DNA from: Slackia equolifaciens
GTDB lineage: Bacteria; Actinomycetota; Coriobacteriia; Coriobacteriales; Eggerthellaceae
DNA: 64,000 nucleotides
Assembly: GCF_003725995.1 (NCBI RefSeq)
Contig: NZ_QIBX01000001.1
Coordinates: forward strand, 248,001 to 312,000
Direction: 5' to 3'
Part shown: in pieces, positions 57,205-64,000 of the stretch
Numbering within the stretch: position 1 is the stretch's first letter
Layout of the letters: the number at the start of each line of letters is the position of its first letter
Program-made: the position numbers and the translations under genes
The notes under the pieces: generated by a model
What the model saw: the letters and a program-made list of their open reading frames with translations, nothing else
Database searches by the model: none
What the model was told of the DNA's origin: nothing

Positions 57205-58845
57205 TTAGCGGCGTGCGGCAAGATCGCCCGGCTTAGCTTGCAAATCTTCGTATGCCTGCCTTTCAAACAGCTCGATGAGGCTGTCTTTGCCGGAGGTTGC
57301 GGTTTTGGCATAGACGTTCTTGATATGCGTCCACACCGTGTTCTCGGAAATCACCAGCTCCTCGGCGATATGGCGCGCAGACCGTCCACGCACAAGATAG
57401 GAGCAAATTTCGGACTCGCGGCGCGTGAGGCCGTAGCGTTTCGAAAACGTTGCCAAAATGGCAGGCCAATCAGGCTGCTCAGCACCTCGATCGGAAAGCT
57501 GGTCGGGAACTTGCCCGGGAGACCGTTCGAGCCGGCCAGAACCCCAATCGGACGACTGGTCGGGAATTTGCCCGGAAAGTCGCTCGGAAACCTCACTGGA
57601 GAGCTGCGCCGAGCCCTGATTTGAAAGACGCTCGGAAACCTGCTCCGACTCCGCAGAATGACTTTGCTCAATTTGAGCACCCTCGCGCTTCTTGCCCCTT
57701 CGCATAAGCACGACAAAGGCAATCCCCAGCGGATACATGGCGGCAAACGCCAGCAGCGTGAGCAACGACACGCCATAATCGGCACTCGCAGCGCCCAATC
57801 CAAGGCCAATGGCCAGCCCAAGGCATAAAAACAGGTTCGATCCGCCCAGGTACACGCCCGACAGCACATAGCTGCGCCATCCATGACGATGCGCGGCGCC
57901 CACGATGTAGAACAAAAACAGCATGCCGCACACATCATTGCAGGCAATCATTACCGTGCCGGCGAACGAGCCCAGCAGCTGTCCAACAAACGGAAGCAGT
58001 GAAAGCAGCACCAGCATTACCGGCAAACACGCCTTGTACACGGCGGTCGGATCGGGCAGACGCATGGCCACCACGGCAAACGCCGCCGTGATAAGCGTGG
58101 CGACGCCCAGAGGAACCGCCATAGAAACGTCTCCGACGATATGCTCCGATGCCGAACCGAGCACGGAGGTATGCAGGATTCCCACGACGCCCACGAGTAC
58201 AAACAGGCACATGAACGGGTTGCCGAATCGGTGCAGAAAATCACGCACATTGACACGCGAGCGCGATTCCGTCCGAGCGAGCCCTATGGCATCGGCATCG
58301 TGCTCTCTGTTCACCACGGCGAAGCAAAAAGCCGATACGACCAAGAATACCAGCGCCGAAACCACCAGAGCAACCTGAGAGAGCACGGCAGACGCAGCAA
58401 CTGCGACGAGCTGGATGAACAGTCCTATTACCATATGCCGCGGAGCCTCACGCGAGCTTTGGCGAGCGAATTCCTCCAGCCACGTGCACGAAAGCATCAC
58501 CGACGAGATGCCGTAAAGCGCACCGAGCACGCCCGCACCCACAGCGGCAGGGATGTTCGCCAGCGCGCCCGATGCGCTCAGCGCGAACCCCGCGGCAAAC
58601 GTCACCCACGCCGGCCACTGAGGAACCGTCGCGGATTGCGGCGCCTTTGCCGCCCAAGCAACTATGATGCAGGCGAGAACGATGGATACCGCCTCGCTTG
58701 CGAGCATGAACCACAGCTCGGTTACGAACCCGATATTGTGAACCACCGATCCCATGGCGGTGAGATATCCGATCGAGGTGGCCGCCTTGGACATGCCGAA
58801 GCCCAGAGCAGAGCAGGCACCCCGCTTTGTTATAGATCCGACCAC
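57205..58845 (-). CDS. LuxR-family regulator with membrane domain and repeat-rich linker
   Basis: 546 residues from a GTG at 58845 (GGAGGGG five bases before). About twelve hydrophobic helices (to residue ~390), then a hydrophilic linker of some 65 residues with imperfect repeats (SERLSNQGSAQ, SERLSGQIPDQSSD, PGQVPDQLSDRG), then a LuxR helix-turn-helix (YGLTRRESEICSYLVRG, SENTVWTHIKNVYAKT). Divergent from the flavoprotein at 59199, its likely target. The linker length may vary between strains because its DNA is repetitive. Confidence 0.9.
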   Translation of the reverse strand: MVGSITKRGACSALGFGMSKAATSIGYLTAMGSVVHNIGFVTELWFMLASEAVSIVLACIIVAWAAKAPQSATVPQWPAWVTFAAGFALSASGALANIPAAVGAGVLGALYGISSVMLSCTWLEEFARQSSREAPRHMVIGLFIQLVAVAASAVLSQVALVVSALVFLVVSAFCFAVVNREHDADAIGLARTESRSRVNVRDFLHRFGNPFMCLFVLVGVVGILHTSVLGSASEHIVGDVSMAVPLGVATLITAAFAVVAMRLPDPTAVYKACLPVMLVLLSLLPFVGQLLGSFAGTVMIACNDVCGMLFLFYIVGAAHRHGWRSYVLSGVYLGGSNLFLCLGLAIGLGLGAASADYGVSLLTLLAFAAMYPLGIAFVVLMRRGKKREGAQIEQSHSAESEQVSERLSNQGSAQLSSEVSERLSGQIPDQSSDWGSGRLERSPGQVPDQLSDRGAEQPDWPAILATFSKRYGLTRRESEICSYLVRGRSARHIAEELVISENTVWTHIKNVYAKTATSGKDSLIELFERQAYEDLQAKPGDLAARR

Positions 58846-59198
58846 TGCTCCCCTCCACTGCTTGCAATTGGCCTGACGCCATTGTACCCGACCGCGTAGG
58901 GCGCGCCCAGCCGACACGAAGTCATGGGTGGATCGAGAGCCCGCGAAAACCCGACTTCTGCTCTCCGAAGTGCGGCCTCTGTGGACGTTGTGACAAAAAC
59001 CTTCGTTTGCTGCAGTTCGTATTCATAGGCGATTCACCAGGCGATACGTAAATCTCACCGATAGTCGGTGAGGACTTTGACGGCGCGAGCGCGTACTCTC
59101 GGACCATTCCGGATGCCAATTATTGCGCAGGAGGGCGCACGGCATCCGAGCTTTCGGCCATTCCGGCGCGGAAGCATATCCAAGGAAGGGGATACACT
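58846..59198. promoter_or_regulatory. Divergent regulatory region of the second LuxR/flavoprotein pair
   Basis: 353 bases. CTCACCGA-TAG-TCGGTGAG (59054-59072) is a perfect palindrome, a good operator candidate for the LuxR protein. GTGGACGTTGTGACAAAAACC and TTTGCTGCAG (58981-59021) recall parts of the repeat elements elsewhere in the window, but the match is too short to assign. Confidence 0.5.
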
Positions 59199-61106
59199 AT
59201 GGATTTCGAACTCTCTCGCCGTAATTTCCTCAAGGGAACCGGCGCAGTTGCCGCTCTTGGCGCCGTAGCCGCGATGGGCGTGGGCTGCTCCCCCGCCGCC
59301 GACTCCGGCACCGACGCTGCCGCAGAAGCGGCCGCGCCTAAGAGCCCGGTTGAAACCACCTATGCCGCAGCCTCCAAGCCCACCGATGGCAAGTACGTGA
59401 CCAAGGCGATGGGCCACGAGAACTGGGTGTTCGTAGAAACCACCGTCACCGGCGGCGCGCTTGCCGGCCTGCGCGTGCTCTCCCACGACGAGACCGTGGG
59501 CGTGGGCAGCCTTGCCTGCACCATGTGGCCCGCTAAGGCTCTCGAGGCGCAGAACCTCGATGTGGACGTCATCTCCGGCGCCACCACCACCTGCATGGCC
59601 ATCAAGAACGCCGCGCTGGAGGGCCTTGCCAACGCGGGCGTGGATTCCTCTGCGTTTTTGCTTGGCCCCGAGGAGCTGACCGGAGGCACCGCGCAGGAGA
59701 TCGAAAGCGATGTGGTTGTGATGGGCGCCGGCACCGCGGGACTCACCGCCGCCACTCGCCTTTTGGAGAAGGGCTACACCGTGACGCTCTTCGAAAAGCA
59801 GGACATCCCCGGTGGCTCCATGTCCATGACCTACTCCGGCCTCGCCTGCGCCGGCAGCCAGCTGCAGAAAAACTACTCGCTGGGCCGCTTCGACGACAGT
59901 CCGTACTTCGACAAGACCGCCATGCTGGCGCTGCTGTCCAACTACGTGAACCCCGAGTTCGACCGCTACGACAAGGCGATGCCCTACGACGACGCGATGT
60001 ACACCGCCTCCCCCAACCTGGTGGACTGGCTGCATGAGATCGGCGTGGGCTTCTACAGCCTGGGCGTAAACGCCGCCTACGGCGTGACCCCGTACCTGGC
60101 TCCCGGCTGCTATGAAGGCGGCTGCGGATATGCCATGCAGTACCTAGTCGACCGCATTGGCGCGCTGGGCGGAACAATCATCTACGGTGCCACCGTCACC
60201 GACATCACCATGACCGACGGCCGCGCGACCGGCCTGGTGGCCGAGGGCAAGGACGGCTCCACCTACACCGCCACCGCCAAGGCCGTGCTGCTGGCCTCCG
60301 GCGGCTTCGGTGCCAACCAGGAGATGGTCGATCAATACTATCCCGATTACGCGGGCCGTTCGTTCAACTGCTGCCCCGCTTCCACCGGCGACGGCATCGT
60401 GCTGGGTCAGAAGGTGGGCGCCGCCATCGAGTGCATGGGTCGCGAGCTCGGCGCATTCATGAGCACCACCGGTCAGGCGGGCAGCCGCATGGAGATTGCC
60501 TTCATGTACCAGACCACCCCGGGTATCATGGTGAACGCCACGGGCGACCAGTTCGGCAACGTGATGAGCTCCAACCACTTCGTCATCGGCCGCGCCCTGT
60601 GCGACGACGCCAACGGCGGCAAGTTCTACTGGATCACTGACGAGTCCGGCGCCGTGACCACCATGAACAACCTCACCTATGCCTTCGACACCTACAAGGC
60701 GCTGTTCGAGCGAGGCGACATGGTGCACTATGCCACCGTGGAAGAAGCCGCCGAGGCCACCGGCATGACCAACCTGGCCGCCACCATCGACACCAACAAC
60801 CAGCATGCGCTGGCAGGCGAAGCCGACGAGTTCGGCCGCGAGAACCTGCCCTTCATCGACACGCACGACGGCATCTGGGTATGCGGCGTTGAGCCCACGT
60901 TCTATCTGACCACGGGCGGCCTTGCCATTGACACCGAGGCCCACGTGCTCGACGAGAACGAGGAAATCATTCCCGGCCTGTACGCCGCCGGCGACGTGTG
61001 CGGCTCCATTGAGGAGAAGGACGGCAAGCAGTACGGCATGGGCTTCGATGCGGCCATGAACTTCGGCTACATCATGGGCGAAACCGTGGCAAGCGAAATC
61101 AAGTAA
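59199..61106 (+). CDS. Tat-exported FMN/FAD flavoprotein reductase, FMN domain first
   Basis: 635 residues. Tat motif SRRNFLK (residues 6-12) and possible lipobox GVGC (Cys30). An FMN-binding domain comes first (about 60-150; SGATTTC is the flavin-attachment-type motif), then FAD_binding_2 (VVVMGAGTAGLTAATRLLE) to the end, where GLYAAGDVCGSIEEKDGKQYG is the family signature. The order is the reverse of the flavoprotein at 23661. The active-site histidine and arginine pattern of fumarate reductase is not kept (LTTGGLAID instead of HHTMGG), so another acceptor is likely. AAGGAAGGGG precedes the ATG. Confidence 0.93.
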   Translation: MDFELSRRNFLKGTGAVAALGAVAAMGVGCSPAADSGTDAAAEAAAPKSPVETTYAAASKPTDGKYVTKAMGHENWVFVETTVTGGALAGLRVLSHDETVGVGSLACTMWPAKALEAQNLDVDVISGATTTCMAIKNAALEGLANAGVDSSAFLLGPEELTGGTAQEIESDVVVMGAGTAGLTAATRLLEKGYTVTLFEKQDIPGGSMSMTYSGLACAGSQLQKNYSLGRFDDSPYFDKTAMLALLSNYVNPEFDRYDKAMPYDDAMYTASPNLVDWLHEIGVGFYSLGVNAAYGVTPYLAPGCYEGGCGYAMQYLVDRIGALGGTIIYGATVTDITMTDGRATGLVAEGKDGSTYTATAKAVLLASGGFGANQEMVDQYYPDYAGRSFNCCPASTGDGIVLGQKVGAAIECMGRELGAFMSTTGQAGSRMEIAFMYQTTPGIMVNATGDQFGNVMSSNHFVIGRALCDDANGGKFYWITDESGAVTTMNNLTYAFDTYKALFERGDMVHYATVEEAAEATGMTNLAATIDTNNQHALAGEADEFGRENLPFIDTHDGIWVCGVEPTFYLTTGGLAIDTEAHVLDENEEIIPGLYAAGDVCGSIEEKDGKQYGMGFDAAMNFGYIMGETVASEIK

Positions 61107-61233
61107 ATTCGCAAGCGACGTAATCCTTCGCCGAGACTCTCGCAGCAGACGTTCTAAAGCATCGGTGCGCAAAAGCAAGATGACCGATGAGATTGGGCTA
61201 GACATCAACTCAGCTTGAACGCCTGCCACACAT

Positions 61234-61276
61234 AAAGCGACGCGGCACCTCCCTCCCTTGGCCGCGTCGCTTTTTT
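61234..61276 (+). terminator. Strong rho-independent terminator after the flavoprotein
   Basis: AAGCGACGCGGC and GCCGCGTCGCTT form a twelve-base stem followed by TTTTTT. Confidence 0.92.
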
Positions 61277-61280
61277 GCAC

Positions 61281-61315
61281 GAAAATGCCCCGCACCGGAA
61301 TGCGATGCGGGGCAT
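61281..61315 (-). terminator. Terminator of the short-chain dehydrogenase gene
   Basis: On the minus strand ATGCCCCGCA and TGCGGGGCAT pair and are followed by TTTTC. Back to back with the terminator at 61234-61276. Confidence 0.82.
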
Positions 61316-61360
61316 ATAGCACAATCTGATTGCCGAAATACGTCAGGCTCTGGCGAAAAA

Positions 61361-62113
61361 CTACGCCCTTGCCAGGCCGTCTACGGAAAGCACCACGCCC
61401 GTGACGTCGGATGCAAGGTCACTTGCCAGGTACAGGTACGCATTCGCGATGTCCTCAGGTTCGGTCATGCGGCCCAGCGGAATGGTGGCGATGAGCGGCT
61501 TGATCATCTCGTCGGGCAGCGCGGAAACCATATCAGTGCGGGTGATGCCCGGCGCGACGGCGTTCACACGAATGTTGTCGGGCGCCAGCTCGCGGCCCAG
61601 CGACTTGGTGAGGCCGTTGACGGCGAACTTGGAGGCAGGATAGGCGCAGCCCGACGGCTGGCCGTAGATGCTTACCATGGAGCTGGTGTTGATGATCACG
61701 CCGCCGCCCTGCTCCTTCATGATGCGCGCAGCAGCCTGTGAGCAGTAGAACACGGCGTTCACATTGAGGTCGATGGTCTTGCGGAACGCCTCGGGATCGT
61801 AGTCGTAGATGCTCTCGCGCGCCGAGACGCCGGCGTTGTTGCCCATGATGTCGATGCGGCCCCATGCCTCTTTGACCTGGGCGAGCGCCTCTGCGACCGA
61901 TGCGGGGTCAGTCAGCTTGGGCGCAATGCCCATGACCTCCCAGTCGGGGTTCTCTTCCTTGAGCTTGGCAACCGCGGCGTCGGCCGACTCTTGGCGGCTT
62001 CCGCACAGCGCAACCTTGGCGCCGTTTTCCAGGAACTTCTTCACGATGGCGAATCCGATTCCGCGCGTGCCTCCCGTGACGACGGCGACCTTTCCTTCGA
62101 GCAGCTTATCCAT
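61361..62113 (-). CDS. Short-chain dehydrogenase/reductase, BaiA-like
   Basis: 250 residues, classical SDR: cofactor loop VTGGTRGIGFA, NNAG, catalytic Ser in NTSSMVS, YPASK catalytic pair, and C-terminal DGLARA. Whole stretches (VVTGGTRGIGFA, NGAKVALCG, ANAYLYLASDLASDVTG) resemble BaiA 7-alpha-hydroxysteroid dehydrogenases of gut bacteria more than FabG, as far as I can judge by eye; steroid or bile-acid activity is only a possibility. GGAGG before the ATG at 62113. Confidence 0.88.
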   Translation of the reverse strand: MDKLLEGKVAVVTGGTRGIGFAIVKKFLENGAKVALCGSRQESADAAVAKLKEENPDWEVMGIAPKLTDPASVAEALAQVKEAWGRIDIMGNNAGVSARESIYDYDPEAFRKTIDLNVNAVFYCSQAAARIMKEQGGGVIINTSSMVSIYGQPSGCAYPASKFAVNGLTKSLGRELAPDNIRVNAVAPGITRTDMVSALPDEMIKPLIATIPLGRMTEPEDIANAYLYLASDLASDVTGVVLSVDGLARA

Positions 62114-62363
62114 CGGAGAACCTCCAATCATGTCGGGCACCACACGTTAGGCAAATTGAAACGGTTTCTACCCATCGACGATAGCCCCTTGCCTTGCGGC
62201 GCAGCGTGCGCATTTTCTATGCGATGGCCTAATTGTAAGTTCGACGCTCGCATTTAACTCTGTTAACCGCTCCGCGCGTTCGCGAACGGCGTTCGTCGCT
62301 GCGGAGCGGCGCTCATTTGACGGCGCATCCACAGAACCTCCACCATCGCGCGCATCTTTTGCC

Positions 62364-62394
62364 TTGACTTGAAGCGCACTCAAATGAGTAAAGT
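62364..62394 (+). promoter_or_regulatory. Promoter with palindrome in a 19-base spacer, aldo/keto reductase gene
   Basis: TTGACT (62364-62369) and TAAAGT (62389-62394) are separated by 19 bases, longer than optimal, and ACTCA-AA-TGAGT (62378-62389) fills the end of the spacer. Promoters of this form are often controlled by MerR-type activators or by a repressor. The start codon is 36 bases on. Confidence 0.5.
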
Positions 62395-62429
62395 ATGAGC
62401 CGCACTAAATCGAATTATGAGGGGGAATT

Positions 62430-63551
62430 ATGAGCAACGACCTTCTGAACACGCCTAAGCTGGGCTTTGGATGCATGCGCCTGCCGCTTTTGGACGCAAA
62501 TGACCAGACCAGCATCGACATCGAGCAATTCAAGCAGATGGTCGACGAGTTCATCGCCGGCGGCGGCACGTATTTCGACACCGCCTTCGTGTATCACGAG
62601 GGCACCTCGGAGGCCGCCGTGCGTCAGGCGCTCGTGGAGCGCTACCCACGCGACGCCTACACCATTGCCACTAAATGCCTCGCATGGGCGGCTCCCGACG
62701 CCGAGACCGCTAAGGGCAATCTGGCCATTTCGCTGGAGCGTTTGGGCGTGGATTACGTCGATTTTTACCTGCTGCACAACGTGGGCGGTCCGCGTACCGC
62801 GAAATTCGACGAATACGGTATGTGGGATTTCGTGCGCGAGATGAAGGAGCAGGGAAAGATCAAGCATGTGGGCTTCTCCATGCACGACGGCCCCGAAACG
62901 CTCGATGAGCTTCTGACCGCGCATCCCGATATGGACTTCGTCCAGCTGCAGGCAAATTATCTGGACTGGGACGACCCGGTGGTGCAGTCCCGTAAGTGCC
63001 TGGAAGTGGCGCAGAAGCATGGCGTACCCGTGGTGATCATGGAGCCCGTGCGCGGCGGCCGTCTGGCCGATCTGCCGGAACGCGTGGCGAACGTGTTCAA
63101 GGCGACCGACCCCGACAAGAGCCTCGCCTCGTGGGCGTATCGTTTCTGCTACAACCTCCCCAACGTCATCACGGTGCTCTCCGGCGCATCCACGCTTGAG
63201 CAGATGAAGGAGAACGTGGCGGAATGGAAGGCGAACGCGCCCTTCAACGAGGCCGAGCAGAAAGCCATGACCGAAGCGACCGAAGTGCTTCGTTCGATGG
63301 CGAGCATCCCCTGCACCAACTGCCGCTATTGCGTGAAGGACTGCCCGCAAGGCGTGGCCATCCCCAACATTCTGGGTCTTTTGAATCTGGAGGCCATGAC
63401 CGAGAACAACGAGTTCGTGAAGGGCCAGTACGCTTGGCAGGCGAAGGCGCCGGCGAGCGAATGCATCGAGTGCGGCGCATGCGAGGATATGTGTCCTCAG
63501 GGGATTGATATTATTAACCAGCTTAAGATTGCTGCGGAGCATTTCGAGTAG
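62430..63551 (+). CDS. Aldo/keto reductase with C-terminal ferredoxin domain
   Basis: 373 residues. An AKR barrel (residues 1-285; LGFGCMRLPLLD, FDTAFVYHEG with catalytic Asp/Tyr, ATKCLAW with Lys) is joined to a C-terminal region with CTNCRYCVKDCPQG and CIECGACEDMCPQG for two [4Fe-4S] clusters. This fusion is common in anaerobes and allows ferredoxin- rather than NAD(P)H-linked reduction or oxidation. GAGGGGGAA precedes the ATG. The substrate is unknown; proximity to the SDR and flavoprotein suggests a shared xenobiotic or steroid-type pathway but is not proof. Confidence 0.93.
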   Translation: MSNDLLNTPKLGFGCMRLPLLDANDQTSIDIEQFKQMVDEFIAGGGTYFDTAFVYHEGTSEAAVRQALVERYPRDAYTIATKCLAWAAPDAETAKGNLAISLERLGVDYVDFYLLHNVGGPRTAKFDEYGMWDFVREMKEQGKIKHVGFSMHDGPETLDELLTAHPDMDFVQLQANYLDWDDPVVQSRKCLEVAQKHGVPVVIMEPVRGGRLADLPERVANVFKATDPDKSLASWAYRFCYNLPNVITVLSGASTLEQMKENVAEWKANAPFNEAEQKAMTEATEVLRSMASIPCTNCRYCVKDCPQGVAIPNILGLLNLEAMTENNEFVKGQYAWQAKAPASECIECGACEDMCPQGIDIINQLKIAAEHFE

Positions 63552-63562
63552 CAGCGCGTTCC

Positions 63563-63608
63563 AAAGGGGGAAAGGAGAGGGGATGTTTCCCCTCTCCTTT
63601 CCCCCTTT
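63563..63608. terminator. Perfect 20-base stem-loop, bidirectional terminator
   Basis: AAAGGGGGAAAGGAGAGGGG pairs without mismatch with its inverse at 63589-63608 around ATGTTT. It lies between convergent genes and would stop both. Confidence 0.85.
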
Positions 63609-63709
63609 GCATCCCCCTTTTCTCACCCCTCGCTCCAGTTCACATGAGAAACCGGCAAATCGGAGCTTCATCGCCCACATGGCGGGCATCGCTTTCGCTC
63701 GCCCGCTTC

Positions 63710-64000
63710 CTAGGCGGGACGTTCTCCCATTTCGTCGAGGTGTTGGACAATCCAGGTTTTGATGACTGCTTGGCGGCCTACGCCTATACGCTTTGCTTCG
63801 CGGTCGAGCGCCTCTACCACCCATCTGGGAAAATCCACATTCACACGACGTGTTTCGTCATCGGACCCAATCTTGATGTGCCTTACGGCAACCTTTTCTT
63901 CTGGGTAAACCATCGCTCCATGTTCAAAATCAAAATAATCCGATACGTCCTCACCTGCATCGAACTTTTCGAGGAGATTGTCAGGGGTTATTTTCGTTTC
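63710..64000 (-). CDS. BrnA/CopG-type antitoxin (5' end outside window)
   Basis: 97 codons open to the window edge. An acidic N-terminal part (LLEKFDAGEDVSDYFDFEHG) is followed by a ribbon-helix-helix type domain (RRVNVDFPRWVVEALDREAK, GVGRQAVIKTWIVQHL). This is the usual layout of antitoxins of the BrnA/CopG group, which bind DNA and neutralise a toxin encoded just upstream. The toxin gene would lie beyond the right edge. An internal ATG at 63913 is not the real start because the conserved N-terminal part precedes it. Confidence 0.82.
   Translation of the reverse strand, partial: ETKITPDNLLEKFDAGEDVSDYFDFEHGAMVYPEEKVAVRHIKIGSDDETRRVNVDFPRWVVEALDREAKRIGVGRQAVIKTWIVQHLDEMGERPA

Noticed and set aside
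58981-59021. Third copy of the GC-rich repeat or of the inverted-repeat arm upstream of the second flavoprotein
   Set aside because: Only about ten bases match in each case (GTGGACGTT, TTTGCTGCAG), which is too little to claim.
60144-63824. Long minus-strand frames opposite the second flavoprotein and the aldo/keto reductase
   Set aside because: Both are shadows of well-supported plus-strand enzymes, with His/Gly/Val-rich composition and no family motifs.

Overview
The window comes from a moderately GC-rich anaerobic actinomycete of the class Coriobacteriia, most likely the family Eggerthellaceae (Slackia/Adlercreutzia/Eggerthella relatives). The evidence is the combination of Tat-exported FMN/FAD flavoprotein reductases, each divergent from a LuxR regulator with a polytopic membrane N-terminus, a Tat-exported DMSO-reductase-type molybdoenzyme, a catabolic arginine module, and coriobacterial hypothetical families. 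Genus assignment is inference; no rRNA or tRNA gene was seen.

Layout. 1-7.5 kb (minus strand): the 5' part of a LOTUS-like/low-complexity protein, an NSS sodium symporter, and truA translationally coupled to dnaE. 7.5-11 kb: a repeat-rich segment with two inverted-repeat-bounded elements (about 230 bp each) around a DUF559-like nuclease-fold protein and an alpha/beta hydrolase. 11-16.6 kb: a membrane LuxR regulator divergent from a YfcC-type transporter, ornithine carbamoyltransferase and carbamate kinase, giving ATP from arginine-derived citrulline; arginine deiminase is not in the window. 16.6-19.5 kb: a DUF4143 ATPase and a divergent XRE-TPR regulator, separated by three 23-bp palindromes with exact 33-bp spacing. 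19.5-27.7 kb: two copies of a module (DUF2975 membrane protein, small Cro-like regulator, Asp/Glu racemase) flanking a LuxR/flavoprotein pair. The racemase genes look identical, but the membrane proteins have been swapped. 28-30 kb: a large surface protein. 30.5-37.6 kb: the complete F1Fo ATP synthase operon (atpI-like, B, E, F, H, A, G, D, C) with a short epsilon subunit.

37.9-45.4 kb: nucleotide, one-carbon and carbon genes (dCMP deaminase, upp, glyA, rpiB, glpK) with a single-chain nuclease-methyltransferase-specificity protein inserted between glyA and upp, overlapping upp by one base. 45.5-48.4 kb: a small coiled-coil protein, a long GC-rich repeat, a stomatin-like protein and a GntR regulator. 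48.4-54.7 kb: a DMSO-reductase-family operon (dmsA, dmsB, TorD-like chaperone, NrfD-like anchor) divergent from a ferric-reductase-like membrane protein. 54.7-57.2 kb: a Fic protein, a second copy of the GC-rich repeat and a lysophospholipase-like hydrolase. 57.2-63.6 kb: a LuxR/flavoprotein pair, a BaiA-like short-chain dehydrogenase and an aldo/keto reductase with a ferredoxin tail. The right edge holds the 3' part of a BrnA/CopG-type antitoxin.

The strongest unexplained signals are the three-palindrome operator array (17991-18079), the paired GC-rich repeats whose 143-bp cores lie in opposite orientations (46138-46280 and 55938-56080), the inverted-repeat elements at 7904-8135 and 10640-10862, the mosaic duplication at 19648-27717, and a five-copy hairpin motif at 48135-48384. 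All alignments were done by eye.
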